A DNA stretch of 64,000 nt, taken from a bacterium. GTDB taxonomy: Bacteria; Bacillota; Bacilli; Lactobacillales; Streptococcaceae. The notes under the pieces are model-generated. The model was given only the letters and a program-made list of their open reading frames with translations, searched no databases and was not told the origin of the DNA. The position numbers and the translations under genes are program-made. The DNA is taken from positions 1-64,000 of the forward strand of contig CAJNBP010000008.1 in the NCBI GenBank assembly GCA_905221035.1. The letters are read 5' to 3'. Position 1 is the stretch's first letter. The number at the start of each line of letters is the position of its first letter. Below are positions 17,808 through 26,056 of this stretch, piece after piece.

Positions 17808-17841
17808 AATACATGAAAATTTTCAAAAACTTCCATGTATT
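17808..17841. promoter_or_regulatory. Inverted repeat in the pncB leader
   Basis: Arms AATACATGAA and TTCCATGTATT around an AT-rich centre, placed between the pncB -10 box and the start codon. It could be an operator for an NAD/niacin-responsive repressor or an mRNA hairpin. I do not assign it to a named regulator. Confidence 0.45.
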
Positions 17842-17857
17842 CCAATAAATTAGTACT

Positions 17858-17886
17858 ATTATATCACATTTTAGCCGGATTGAGAA
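17858..17886 (-). promoter_or_regulatory. pncB-nadE promoter
   Basis: Minus strand: -10 TATAAT (17858-17863) with TGA extension; weak -35 TTCTCA (17881-17886) at 17 bp. About 75 bp upstream of the pncB ATG. Confidence 0.6.
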
Positions 17887-17898
17887 AAGAGTAACAAG

Positions 17899-18387
17899 CT
17901 ATTCTCCACTCTCCAGTTCATCCATATCTTGCTCAAATTTTTTCTGAGCCCATTCGCCATAACTCTTCAGACCAAGATTGACAATAAAAACCCAAGGAAG
18001 GTAAATGACATAAGTAATGACCCAAGCAGACAAGTATTTAACGTTCAAAGGATTATGCTGATAAATTTCTATGTTGAATTGGTAATTCTGCAACATCAAG
18101 AGAGTCGTAATCGCTAAGGTTAGGAAAAAACAACCCAAAATCGTAAAATGAAAACGACTATAGTAGGTCACTCCCAGATAGCGGGCACGATTGAAAAAGA
18201 AGAAAATCCCTACTATCAGCGTATAGACTAGAAAATTCGGATTAAAAAGAGATGGAGCCAATACAGCCACCAAATAGCTTAGAAGCACAAGCCCAATGAA
18301 GAGGGTAAAGGATTCCGCCCCAGCTTTATTGATTAGTTGTTCTTCTCTTTCGTCAAGTAATTGATAATGAATGAATTTAGTTATCAT
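17899..18387 (-). CDS. Hypothetical four-helix membrane protein
   Basis: 162 residues. Four hydrophobic segments are visible (about 27-45, 51-67, 82-100 and 122-142), with a charged N-terminus (LLDEREEQLINKAG) and an acidic C-terminal tail. The start overlaps the end of the upstream HTH regulator gene by 11 bp, so the two are co-transcribed. Small XRE regulators paired with a short membrane protein of this layout are common in streptococci and related Firmicutes; the function of such pairs is mostly unknown. Possibly of the DUF6773-like group, but I am not certain. Confidence 0.8.
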   Translation of the reverse strand: MITKFIHYQLLDEREEQLINKAGAESFTLFIGLVLLSYLVAVLAPSLFNPNFLVYTLIVGIFFFFNRARYLGVTYYSRFHFTILGCFFLTLAITTLLMLQNYQFNIEIYQHNPLNVKYLSAWVITYVIYLPWVFIVNLGLKSYGEWAQKKFEQDMDELESGE

Positions 18388-18586
18388 CTTCTTCCTCCCA
18401 AAATAGTTGGTCTAGGGTTTTCCCTAAACATCTGCAAATAGACTGGCAGAGCGAGAGACTGGGATTGTATTTCCCCGCCTCTATCAAACCAATAGTCTGG
18501 CGTGTCACACCAACAGCCTCTGCCAGTTGACCTTGTGTTAAATCACGCTCAACCCGAGCTAATTTTAATTTTAAATTTTTAGCCAC
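18377..18586 (-). CDS. Small XRE/Cro-CI-family HTH regulator
   Basis: 69 residues from a GTG at 18586 with AAGGAGGA upstream. Almost the whole protein is one helix-turn-helix: RVERDLTQGQLAEAVGVTRQ followed by TIGLIEAGKYNPSLSLC, ending with LDQLFWEEE. This is the YozG/YgzD type of minimal DNA-binding regulator. It probably controls its own operon with the downstream membrane protein (11-bp overlap). Confidence 0.92.
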   Translation of the reverse strand: MAKNLKLKLARVERDLTQGQLAEAVGVTRQTIGLIEAGKYNPSLSLCQSICRCLGKTLDQLFWEEEDDN

Positions 18587-18633
18587 CTGCGTCCTCCTTA
18601 TAATTTTAAAAAGTTGCGCCTCTTTTCAACATC

Positions 18634-18661
18634 ATTATATCATATATCTAACTTAATGCAA
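18634..18661 (-). promoter_or_regulatory. Promoter of the HTH/membrane protein pair
   Basis: -35 TTGCAT (18656-18661), 16-bp spacer, -10 TATAAT (18634-18639) with TGA extension, minus strand. Confidence 0.65.
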
Positions 18662-18694
18662 TATATAAATGTCATTTTGTAAAATTTTATTAAC

Positions 18695-18729
18695 AAAAAA
18701 CTCTCTACCATAAAAAATAGAGAGTTTTG
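18695..18729. terminator. Symmetric hairpin terminator after the HAD remnant
   Basis: Perfect 11-bp arms AAAACTCTCTA / TAGAGAGTTTT with A and T flanks, so it could work in both directions. Lies just downstream of the HAD fragment's stop. Confidence 0.8.
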
Positions 18730-18732
18730 AAT

Positions 18733-18890
18733 CTAAATATATGATTTCAAAATTTCGACGACATCACTTCTTTTCTTAACCTGATAGACCTTGATTCCCA
18801 ATGTGCGATTGCATTGTCTTCAATATCATCTAGAAAGACAGAATTTGTAGGATTTTACTGGTATTTATCGAGACTTATGTCAAGCTCCCC
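18733..18890 (-). pseudogene. Decayed 3' end of a HAD-superfamily hydrolase gene
   Basis: Minus-strand translation gives NPTNSVFLDDIEDNAIA, the motif IV region of HAD phosphatases, but an in-frame TAG-class stop (TAA) precedes it. A frame change then leads into LGIKVYQVKKRSDVVEILK and a stop at 18733-18735, a typical HAD C-terminus. The first two-thirds of the gene (DxD motif I) is missing. A terminator follows, as for a real gene end. So this is a deletion remnant, too short and disrupted to be functional. Confidence 0.7.
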
Positions 18891-18915
18891 TTTGCCTTAT
18901 ACTTTCATATTCAGC

Positions 18916-19326
18916 TTACAAATCCTTTTGGTAGTAATATCTTTGTCCTGTGTAGGGATAGTCTTGCAAGGTAAAAACTTCCTTGTATCCATGTTTCTGA
19001 TAAAAGTCTGGCGCTTGAAACTGGTAAGTATTGACAAATGCAAAACGACAGTTTCTATTCTTAGCTTCAGTTTCTGCTTGCTGCAATAGTTTTGAACCGA
19101 TTCCTTGCCCTCGCAGTTCCTCTTTTACAAATAAATACTCGATTTCTAGCCAATTTCCAAAAGTCTCTGCTATCAAACCTGCCAGGAGATTGCCCTTTTC
19201 ATCTTCGACATAAAGATTCAGTGGCTCACTTTCAGACTCTTCTCTTTTGGAACGGTTATAAGCACGAATCAAATTCCCAATTTCTTGCGCCTTCTGGGAT
19301 TCCTTATTTTCCAATCTAAAGTACAT
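18916..19326 (-). CDS. GNAT N-acetyltransferase
   Basis: 136 residues from ATG 19326 with GAGGAGG upstream. The acetyl-CoA loop reads ELRGQGIGSKLLQQAETEA (about 73-91), preceded by LEIEYLFVKEE and followed by FVNTYQFQAPDFYQKHGYKE, the classic beta4-alpha3 and final motif of small GNATs. Substrate unknown. It has its own near-perfect promoter and sits next to a decayed HAD gene, a spot that appears rearranged. Confidence 0.88.
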   Translation of the reverse strand: MYFRLENKESQKAQEIGNLIRAYNRSKREESESEPLNLYVEDEKGNLLAGLIAETFGNWLEIEYLFVKEELRGQGIGSKLLQQAETEAKNRNCRFAFVNTYQFQAPDFYQKHGYKEVFTLQDYPYTGQRYYYQKDL

Positions 19327-19356
19327 CTAAACCTCCTCGAAAACGATTACAGCTTG

Positions 19357-19385
19357 ATTATAGTCTTATTTCAATAAACTGTCAA
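19357..19385 (-). promoter_or_regulatory. Consensus promoter of the GNAT gene
   Basis: -35 TTGACA (19380-19385), 17-bp spacer, -10 TATAAT (19357-19362): a perfect sigma-70/sigma-A consensus on the minus strand. Confidence 0.8.
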
Positions 19386-19387
19386 AC

Positions 19388-19417
19388 TAGAAAAAACCCA
19401 CCAACCTGAGTTGATGA
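19388..19417 (-). terminator. Terminator of the amino acid permease gene
   Basis: Ten-base-pair stem ACTCATCAAC / GTTGGTGGGT (with G-U pairs), loop TCAG, then six T on the minus strand. Directly after the permease stop. Confidence 0.8.
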
Positions 19418-19426
19418 GTTTCAAAT

Positions 19427-20791
19427 CTATTTTCTAAATTTCCACTGGCTGTAAATCCCAAAACCGATAATCCAGATAGCTGATCCGATTGCTCCGACAA
19501 ATGTAGACTCTTGTAAAAAGAGGGTTACAAAGACAAAGACAAAGAAGAGCATGGTTAAAGGATTTAAGAAACGATAATGGGGCATAAGATAACCATCCGC
19601 CATAAAGTCTGGTGACTTGCGGTATTTCAGGTGAGCCACCATAATCAAGATATAGATAGCAATATAGACACCTGACGACGATGCCGTAATCAAGGCAAAG
19701 GCATCGGAAACACCTGGCAAGACATTGATAAAGGCTGCTAGGGCAATCAAAACCGCTGAAGCAATGATAGCATTTTGTGGCACGTTATGACGAGAAAGGG
19801 TGTCTGCCTTGATTGCTTTTAGGAATGGATTTGGTGAATCATGAGCAATCTGGTATAAATGACGTCCTGTTGAATAAAGGGTTGAGTTAAGGGCAGATGC
19901 TGCTGAGGTCAAAACGACAAAGTTAATCAAGGCTGCCGCCCACTTGATACCGGCCAATTCAAATACTGTAACAAAAGGTGAATCAGCAGAGGCAAGCTCA
20001 CGCCAAGGAATGATAGCCATAATGGCTAAGAGGGCACCACCGTAGAAAAAGGCGATACGCAAAGGAATTTCCTTAACGGCTTTTGGCAAGACCTGACGTG
20101 GATTTTTGGTTTCAGAAGTTGTGACCCCGATAAACTCAATCATGAGGTAGGCAAAGAACACCATCTGGAAGGCCATGACAAAGTTGACTCCACCATTTGG
20201 GAAGAGGGAGAAATTGTCAGCAATATTGGCCAAACTTGCTACACCATGAGGTGTCTTAAAGCCTGTCAAGACCATAAAGACTCCTGTGGCAATCATGGCT
20301 AAAATAGCCACAATCTTGACCATCGCAAACCAAAACTCGACTTCCCCAAAGAGCTTAACCGCAATCAGATTGACCAAGGCTAGAATGGTCAAAAATCCAA
20401 TCTCAATCATCCAACTTGGCCAGTTAGGGAACCAAAACTGAACATAGTGAGAGATAGCAGTGATTTCCGCCATACCGATAAAGACAACGGATAGCCAGTA
20501 AGACCAAACTGAGAAATAACCCCAACCCTTACCCAAATGGCGCGTGATAAAGTTGATAAAGGTATGTTGCTCAGGGTCTTGGTAGAGCATTTCCCCAACC
20601 GCACGCATCATGAGGAACATGAAAGCCCCAGTAATCATATAAATCAGTACAATAGAAGGACCAGTTAGGCTGATAGAGCGACCCGCTCCCAAAAAGAGTC
20701 CTGTTCCGATTGTTCCTGCAATGGCCATAACCTGTACGTGACGATTGGTCAGACCACGCTCCATCTTATTTTTTTTCTTCTTTGAACTCAT
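19427..20791 (-). CDS. APC/AAT-family amino acid permease, CycA/GabP-like
   Basis: 454 residues with about twelve hydrophobic segments. The amphipathic start ERGLTNRHVQVMAIAGTIGT and GLFLGAGRSISLTGPS, then MRAVGEMLY, are hallmarks of the amino acid transporter (AAT) subgroup. The closest family resemblance I recognise is the D-serine/D-alanine/glycine permease CycA, but substrate cannot be fixed from sequence alone. Located 73 bp downstream of greA, with a terminator hairpin in the gap. Acts in the cytoplasmic membrane as a proton symporter. Confidence 0.9.
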   Translation of the reverse strand: MSSKKKKNKMERGLTNRHVQVMAIAGTIGTGLFLGAGRSISLTGPSIVLIYMITGAFMFLMMRAVGEMLYQDPEQHTFINFITRHLGKGWGYFSVWSYWLSVVFIGMAEITAISHYVQFWFPNWPSWMIEIGFLTILALVNLIAVKLFGEVEFWFAMVKIVAILAMIATGVFMVLTGFKTPHGVASLANIADNFSLFPNGGVNFVMAFQMVFFAYLMIEFIGVTTSETKNPRQVLPKAVKEIPLRIAFFYGGALLAIMAIIPWRELASADSPFVTVFELAGIKWAAALINFVVLTSAASALNSTLYSTGRHLYQIAHDSPNPFLKAIKADTLSRHNVPQNAIIASAVLIALAAFINVLPGVSDAFALITASSSGVYIAIYILIMVAHLKYRKSPDFMADGYLMPHYRFLNPLTMLFFVFVFVTLFLQESTFVGAIGSAIWIIGFGIYSQWKFRK

Positions 20792-20818
20792 ATCGTCTCC
20801 AATTCAATTTAAAATGGA

Positions 20819-20862
20819 AAAAGGAGTGAGTGAAGCGCACAGCCTCCCCACTCCTTTTCTGT
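20819..20862 (-). terminator. greA terminator
   Basis: Long-looped inverted repeat with arms AAAAGGAGTG and CACTCCTTTT, T run on both ends, in the gap between greA and the permease gene. Confidence 0.7.
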
Positions 20863-20864
20863 TT

Positions 20865-21347
20865 TTAGGCTGTTTTTTCAACCTTTAAGATTTTTACATC
20901 ATAGCTGCCAACAGGTGTTTCAATGGTTGCTGTGTCACCTGTTTTCTTACCAATCAAGGCCTGTCCGATTGGGCTTTCATTTGAGACTTTACCTGCAAAG
21001 GCATCCGCACCGGCTGAACCTACGATAATATAAACTTCTTCTTCGTCCTCACCAATTTCTTGGATAGTGACTGTTTTACCAATCGCTACTTCGTCTTGGG
21101 CAACTGAGTCGCTATTGACGATTTCAGCATAACGGATTTTTGTTTCCAAGCTAGAGATTTGCCCTTCGACAAAGGCTTGTTCATCCTTAGCTGCTTCGTA
21201 TTCACTATTTTCAGAAAGGTCACCGTATGAACGAGCAATCTTAATGCGTTCTACCACTTCTGGTCGGCGGACCAATTTCAATTCTTCTAATTCTTTTTCA
21301 AGTTTTACCTTTTCCTCAAGGGTCATAGGATATGTTTTTTCTGCCAT
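20865..21347 (-). CDS. greA: Transcription elongation factor GreA
   Basis: 160 residues from ATG 21347 ([12 protein letters not shown]); an upstream TTG would add three residues but ATG fits the family. GreA stimulates transcript cleavage by backtracked RNA polymerase. N-terminal antiparallel coiled coil about 1-75 with the conserved [20 protein letters not shown] acidic tip; C-terminal FKBP-like domain with [14 protein letters not shown]. Downstream of mltG by about 60 bp, as in pneumococcus. Confidence 0.97.
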   Translation of the reverse strand: MAEKTYPMTLEEKVKLEKELEELKLVRRPEVVERIKIARSYGDLSENSEYEAAKDEQAFVEGQISSLETKIRYAEIVNSDSVAQDEVAIGKTVTIQEIGEDEEEVYIIVGSAGADAFAGKVSNESPIGQALIGKKTGDTATIETPVGSYDVKILKVEKTA

Positions 21348-21382
21348 TTTTCTCAACTTTCTTCTGATGATATTTTCTAAAG

Positions 21383-21410
21383 AAAATTATGTGAATCATC
21401 ACATAATTTT
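21383..21410. terminator. Perfect hairpin between mltG and greA
   Basis: Twelve-base-pair perfect arms AAAATTATGTGA / TCACATAATTTT around ATCA, overlapping the mltG stop codon. It may attenuate mltG-greA read-through or protect the mltG 3' end; it has only a weak T run. Confidence 0.5.
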
Positions 21411-23004
21411 AGTTTGTTTGGTTTAATTTGCTGTTGACATGTTCAGCAACATTCCGATCATGTTCTTCTTTATTGCTAGCATAGTAGACCTTACCATCTG
21501 TCACATCTGCAACAAAGTAAAGGTTCTCACTCTTAGTCTGATTGATACTTGACTCGATAGCATCCAAGCTTGGACTATCTACTGGACCAGGCATGAGGCC
21601 TAGATTTGTATAAACATTGTATGGTGAATCAATCGATGTATCGATTCCAGCATCGTCGGCAAGACTAATCTTCTGACCAAGTTTGCCTTGGGCATACAAG
21701 ATGGCAATATTGCTTTGAAGTGGCATACCAAGATTCAAGCGATTGTAGAACACACCTGCAATCAACTTACGATCGTCAGTCTTAGCTCCTTCTTTTTCTA
21801 CGAGTGAAGCAATGGTCAGCAATTCATTGACCGTCAAATTCTTAGACTTAATCGTACTGTAATGAGGTGCCAAAGTCTTGCCCATAGCTGCCAACATCTC
21901 ATCAATCAAGCTTTCAATAGTTGTGCTTTCTTTGATAGAGTAAGTAGCTGGGAAAAGGAATCCTTCCAAACGGTAACGAGCTCCACTTTCCTTTGTAGGC
22001 AAGCTTTCAAGTAGACTAGGATATTTGGCAACTTCTTGACTGATAAAGCTATCATCTTGAACTTTTGCTAGGAAAGCATCTGCTGTCAAAGGCTCTTTAA
22101 AGTCACCTTGCAATTGACCTACCGCTTGTGCCATTTGATCAATCGTATAACCTTCTGGAATTGTCAAAGTCGCAAGGACAGGTTCTTGAGCTTCAGCTGT
22201 TCCACCTTTTTGTAGTTCGTGGATGATATCTTCTGTACTCATGCTCTTTTGCAGATTATAGTAACCTGATTTCAAATCAGCATAATTTTTGTACTTAGCA
22301 TACAAGCCAAAAACTAAACCGTGTTTAATCAAGCCGGCATCTTCAAGTGTCTTACCGATTTCTTGAACATTAGCCCCTTCTGGGATTTGCACCGTTACAT
22401 ATTGCTTAGAATCAGCATCAACAGGCTGTAAAGATGACTGAACATACTGATAACCGAAGTAACCACCTGCCGAAATCAAGGCAAGGAAAATCAGTAGAGA
22501 AATGAAGAAGGCCTTGAAGCCAGATTTTTTCTCTTTCTTAGGCTTAACGGGTTTCGCTCCTTCTCTACGGCTAAGACGTGGTGTATCGCTGATGATATCC
22601 ACTGTTTCTTTAGCAGGCGTCGGTGTTTCTGGACCTGCTTGTTCTTCTTTTTTCTCTGCTGTCTTATAGGAAACAGCTACCCTTGTTGGGGTTTCATTAT
22701 ATTCTCTTTCAACTTTGTGAGGTCTAACAGGACCTGGTCCTGGTCTTGATCCACTTTCTTCCGCTGGAGAAGAAGGCACATCTTGACTTGGGTGAGTAGG
22801 CGCAGCAGGAGCTTTTCTCATAATCTCCTCTACCGTTGACAAGGAATCAGCCATGAGTTCTTCAGCTGAAGGTTCATTTGCAGGAGTAGGAACTACTGCC
22901 TCATCTTCTTTCAGAACTTCATCATAGCGTTTTACTTTTTCTAAATCTCTCAGAATCTGCTCTTTAAAGCTTAATTTCTCTTCTTCTCTTGACTTTTCAC
23001 TCAA
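21409..23004 (-). CDS. mltG: Endolytic murein transglycosylase MltG (YceG family)
   Basis: 531 residues from a TTG start at 23004 with AAGGAGG seven bases upstream. Cleaves nascent glycan strands at the membrane and in pneumococcus belongs to the peripheral peptidoglycan machinery. Layout: a long, acidic, Pro-rich cytoplasmic N-terminus (1-165), one membrane segment about 170-192 (FISLLIFLALISAGGYFGY), a LysM-like subdomain, then the YceG domain with ELLTIASLVEKEG (catalytic Glu) and AGVFYNRLNLGMPLQS. Has its own promoter (23036-23064). Upstream genes are two GNATs and murC. Confidence 0.95.
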   Translation of the reverse strand: MSEKSREEEKLSFKEQILRDLEKVKRYDEVLKEDEAVVPTPANEPSAEELMADSLSTVEEIMRKAPAAPTHPSQDVPSSPAEESGSRPGPGPVRPHKVEREYNETPTRVAVSYKTAEKKEEQAGPETPTPAKETVDIISDTPRLSRREGAKPVKPKKEKKSGFKAFFISLLIFLALISAGGYFGYQYVQSSLQPVDADSKQYVTVQIPEGANVQEIGKTLEDAGLIKHGLVFGLYAKYKNYADLKSGYYNLQKSMSTEDIIHELQKGGTAEAQEPVLATLTIPEGYTIDQMAQAVGQLQGDFKEPLTADAFLAKVQDDSFISQEVAKYPSLLESLPTKESGARYRLEGFLFPATYSIKESTTIESLIDEMLAAMGKTLAPHYSTIKSKNLTVNELLTIASLVEKEGAKTDDRKLIAGVFYNRLNLGMPLQSNIAILYAQGKLGQKISLADDAGIDTSIDSPYNVYTNLGLMPGPVDSPSLDAIESSINQTKSENLYFVADVTDGKVYYASNKEEHDRNVAEHVNSKLNQTN

Positions 23005-23035
23005 AAGTTTTTCCTCCTTGTTGACAATCCATAAT

Positions 23036-23064
23036 ATTATATCTTAAAAGTCCAAGAAAAGCAA
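23036..23064 (-). promoter_or_regulatory. mltG promoter
   Basis: -35 TTGCTT (23059-23064), 17-bp spacer, -10 TATAAT (23036-23041), minus strand; the TTG start codon is 32 bp downstream. Confidence 0.65.
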
Positions 23065-23084
23065 CCTATGATACTTTTCCTAGC

Positions 23085-23579
23085 TTATTTTTTCGTTTCC
23101 CAGACCATATCATACCAAGTTTCCCCTGCAAAAGTTGACTGGGACAAGCCTTCGTTGACAAATCCGTGTTTTTCATAGTAGGCAATGAGATAGTCATGAC
23201 AGGTTAGGTTAATGCCTTCTCTTCCATCTTCAAGAGCCAGTTCTTTCAAGGCTGTTAGCAATTTCTGACCCAGTCCTAGTCCCTGTGCCTCTTTAGCAAT
23301 GGAGAGACAGGTCACAGAGATATAACCACCCGACTCATGACTATGGTCTTTTATTTCTTCTGTAAAAGACTGGTCTTGCAGATGACGATGGGGGCCAACT
23401 GGCCCTTCGATATAACCCATGATTCTACCTTCTTTTTCTGCAACCAGAAAAGAGGTCTGTATTTCTCGCAAATGTGCCTCAAAGACAGATCGAGGAATGG
23501 CTTCTTCGACCGAAAAATTTTCAAGTTCAAGTTCAACAATCCGATCCAAATCTTCTAATCTTGCTTGTCTGATTTTCAT
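23085..23579 (-). CDS. GNAT N-acetyltransferase (first of a tandem pair, downstream member)
   Basis: 164 residues. N-terminus MKIRQARLEDLDRIVELE and acetyl-CoA motif LSIAKEAQGLGLGQKLLTAL (about 96-115) are standard GNAT. The ATG overlaps the stop of the preceding GNAT gene by 4 bp. The two encoded proteins share layout (for example EEAIPRSVFE vs EKQQPSHILE, and a C-terminal YYEKHGFVNE vs YFEMNGFIDE), so they look like diverged tandem duplicates. Substrate unknown; the position between murC and mltG is conserved in relatives. Confidence 0.88.
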   Translation of the reverse strand: MKIRQARLEDLDRIVELELENFSVEEAIPRSVFEAHLREIQTSFLVAEKEGRIMGYIEGPVGPHRHLQDQSFTEEIKDHSHESGGYISVTCLSIAKEAQGLGLGQKLLTALKELALEDGREGINLTCHDYLIAYYEKHGFVNEGLSQSTFAGETWYDMVWETKK

Positions 23580-24037
23580 TGTGCCTCCAGATAAAAGGGA
23601 TTAAACCAAATCATACTATAACCCTGGCTAGTTGCATAAAGGGAAGTTTCTTCATCAATAAAACCGTTCATTTCAAAATAGGAAAGCAGCTCATCAGGAC
23701 TCTCCAAACGAATCCCTTTGTAATCCAGCTCAACTGCCACCTCTTTCAAGGCTGCAAGAAGAAGTGTTCCCAAGCCCTGTCTCTGATGGTCAGCCTCGAT
23801 GACTAAAGAATGTATTTTTAGACATTGCGGATTGTGTTGCTGTGGACCGCCTAGAACATAACCTAAAATTTGATTTTCATCCCTAGCTAGAAGAAAGGTA
23901 TCCGCACACTTACGGATACTTTCTTCTAAAATATGGGAAGGTTGCTGCTTTTCAACTGGAAAAGACGAAGTTTGAATTGCCTCTACCTCAACCAAATCAG
24001 ACTTACTTGCCTGAATGATCTTAATTGGAATTTCCAT
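23576..24037 (-). CDS. GNAT N-acetyltransferase (upstream member of tandem pair)
   Basis: 153 residues. Acetyl-CoA motif LVIEADHQRQGLGTLLLAAL (about 93-112) and C-terminal YFEMNGFIDEE. Starts 9 bp after murC and overlaps the next GNAT gene by 4 bp, so it is translated as part of the murC transcript. The shared operon suggests, but does not prove, a link to cell-wall metabolism. Confidence 0.88.
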   Translation of the reverse strand: MEIPIKIIQASKSDLVEVEAIQTSSFPVEKQQPSHILEESIRKCADTFLLARDENQILGYVLGGPQQHNPQCLKIHSLVIEADHQRQGLGTLLLAALKEVAVELDYKGIRLESPDELLSYFEMNGFIDEETSLYATSQGYSMIWFNPFYLEAQ

Positions 24038-24046
24038 GGGAACATC

Positions 24047-25381
24047 CTATTGAACATTGCTTGTCAAGTTAGACAAGAGACGCTCAAATGAGTATTCATA
24101 AGTTTGGATATCTCCTGCTCCCATAAAGACATAGACAGCATTGTCATGGTCTAAGAGAGGAGATACATTTTCAACAGTGATAACGCGGCTTTTCTTATGA
24201 ATCTTGTTTGCCAAGTCTTCTACCTTAACATCACCATGGTCTACCTCACGCGCAGATCCATAGATTTGTGCTAGGTAAACAGCATCTGATTGGTTCAAAG
24301 CATGAGCAAAGTCGTCCAACAAGGCAATAGTTCTTGTAAAAGTATGAGGTTGGAAGACCGCTACGATTTCCTTGCTTGGGTATTTCTGACGAGCCGCATC
24401 CAAGGTCGCAATAATTTCTGTTGGATGGTGGGCAAAGTCATCGATAATCACTGTATTATTAACAATTTTCTCAGTAAAACGACGTTTGACACCCACAAAA
24501 GTTTTCAAGTGTTCACGAACCAATTCCAAGTCAAAGCCTGCTGTGTAAAGAAGAGCAATAACGGCCGTTGCATTCATGATATTGTGGCGACCGAAACTTG
24601 GAATGTGGAATTGCCCCAAGTCTTGACCACGGAAATGAACCGTAAAGGTTGAACCAGTCGTAGAACGAAGGAGATCGTTAGCTACAAAGTCATTGCCCTC
24701 AGCTTCAAAACCATAATAATAAATCGGAGCATCAGACGTAATTTTACGCAATTCTGCATCTTCACCATAGACAAAAAGACCCTTGGTAATTTGTTTGGCA
24801 TAGTCGTTAAAGGCATTGAAAACATCCTCTAGACTTGTGAAGTAGTCTGGATGGTCAAAGTCAATGTTGGTGATGATAGAGTATTCTGGGTGGTAAGGCA
24901 TGAAGTGACGCTCATATTCGTCAGATTCAAAGACAAAATATTTGGCATTGGCCGAACCACGACCTGTCCCATCCCCAATCAAGAAACTGGTGTCTGTGAT
25001 ATGAGACAAGACATGCGACAACATACCTGTCGTTGAAGTTTTTCCGTGCGCTCCAGCTACTCCCATGCTGACAAAGTCACGCATAAAGCTGCCTAGGAAC
25101 TCATGGTAACGTTTGTAGCTGATGCCATTTTGGTTTGCATAGGCAATTTCAACGTTGTTATCTGGACGAAAAGCATTTCCAGCAATAATTTCCATATCTC
25201 CGTCTAGATTCTTTTCATCAAAAGGAAGAATGGTAATTCCAGCCTGCTCAAGACCACGTTGAGTAAAGTAGTACTTTTCAACATCTGATCCTTGAACCTT
25301 GTGCCCCATTTGGTGCAACATCAAGGCCAAGGCACTCATACCTGATCCCTTAATTCCGATAAAATGATATGTCTTTGGCAT
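24047..25381 (-). CDS. murC: UDP-N-acetylmuramate--L-alanine ligase
   Basis: 444 residues, normal length. Cytoplasmic enzyme adding L-Ala to UDP-MurNAc with ATP. N-terminal Rossmann motif [19 protein letters not shown] loop [19 protein letters not shown] (about 108-126), central [10 protein letters not shown] and DFAHHPTEI in the C-terminal domain. It lies 10 bp after the hypothetical gene at 25392 and heads the GNAT pair. Confidence 0.97.
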   Translation of the reverse strand: MPKTYHFIGIKGSGMSALALMLHQMGHKVQGSDVEKYYFTQRGLEQAGITILPFDEKNLDGDMEIIAGNAFRPDNNVEIAYANQNGISYKRYHEFLGSFMRDFVSMGVAGAHGKTSTTGMLSHVLSHITDTSFLIGDGTGRGSANAKYFVFESDEYERHFMPYHPEYSIITNIDFDHPDYFTSLEDVFNAFNDYAKQITKGLFVYGEDAELRKITSDAPIYYYGFEAEGNDFVANDLLRSTTGSTFTVHFRGQDLGQFHIPSFGRHNIMNATAVIALLYTAGFDLELVREHLKTFVGVKRRFTEKIVNNTVIIDDFAHHPTEIIATLDAARQKYPSKEIVAVFQPHTFTRTIALLDDFAHALNQSDAVYLAQIYGSAREVDHGDVKVEDLANKIHKKSRVITVENVSPLLDHDNAVYVFMGAGDIQTYEYSFERLLSNLTSNVQ

Positions 25382-25391
25382 GATTTCTCCC

Positions 25392-26009
25392 CTATTCTGT
25401 AATTCTTGTCAGATTCAACTCTTGGGCAACCTGACGTTCTTGTTCTGTTTGTTTACTTTTTTTATTGTAGATTTGGCTCTTTTTCAGAAAATCATAGTTG
25501 TTTTTCTTCGGAGCAGGTGCTGACACTTCTTCATTTTTGGTAGGGATAGAATTGACTTCTTCCGCCAAGATATAATGAGACTGGGTCAATTTTTGACTAT
25601 ATTTCACCAATTCTCCAGGATTTTCCTTTTGGAAAGGCGCTGTCGGTTGATTACCCTGTCTAAGGAGGCCAGATTTAGAATGACGTCTCGCACGGCTGAA
25701 ATCCTGAGTTAGATAGTTAGCAGAGCGTTTCTTTTTCAAGTCTGCACGCGCTTCTTCACGCGCCACCTCCGCATAGCTCTTTCCTTCTTTTTTAACTCCT
25801 AAAGGAGCCTTTTTAGGTTTCTCTACTTGCTTTTCAATCGGTTTGACTGGTTTTTCTTCAGTAATAGGAGCCCATTCTAAATAATTTTTATCTCGATACT
25901 CACCCTTAATATTACTGATCAGATCAGACTCATCGTACAAGTTCATGACTGGCATTTCAGTCAACATGACCTCGTCATCTGACACCAATGGAAATCGTTC
26001 TTGTTTCAT
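25392..26009 (-). CDS. Hypothetical charged cytoplasmic protein between SNF2 gene and murC
   Basis: 205 residues, no membrane segment or signal. Starts [20 protein letters not shown], then is Lys/Glu/Pro-rich and probably largely disordered, with a segment [20 protein letters not shown] and a C-terminal [14 protein letters not shown] do not recognise a domain. Located between the SNF2-helicase gene (48-bp gap) and murC (10-bp gap), an order also present in pneumococcus as I recall it, so it is likely co-expressed with murC. A role in the cell envelope is only a guess from position. Confidence 0.75.
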   Translation of the reverse strand: MKQERFPLVSDDEVMLTEMPVMNLYDESDLISNIKGEYRDKNYLEWAPITEEKPVKPIEKQVEKPKKAPLGVKKEGKSYAEVAREEARADLKKKRSANYLTQDFSRARRHSKSGLLRQGNQPTAPFQKENPGELVKYSQKLTQSHYILAEEVNSIPTKNEEVSAPAPKKNNYDFLKKSQIYNKKSKQTEQERQVAQELNLTRITE

Positions 26010-26056
26010 TTTCTATTTCCTTTCAACACTTCATTATAGCGTATTGTCTTGATTTT

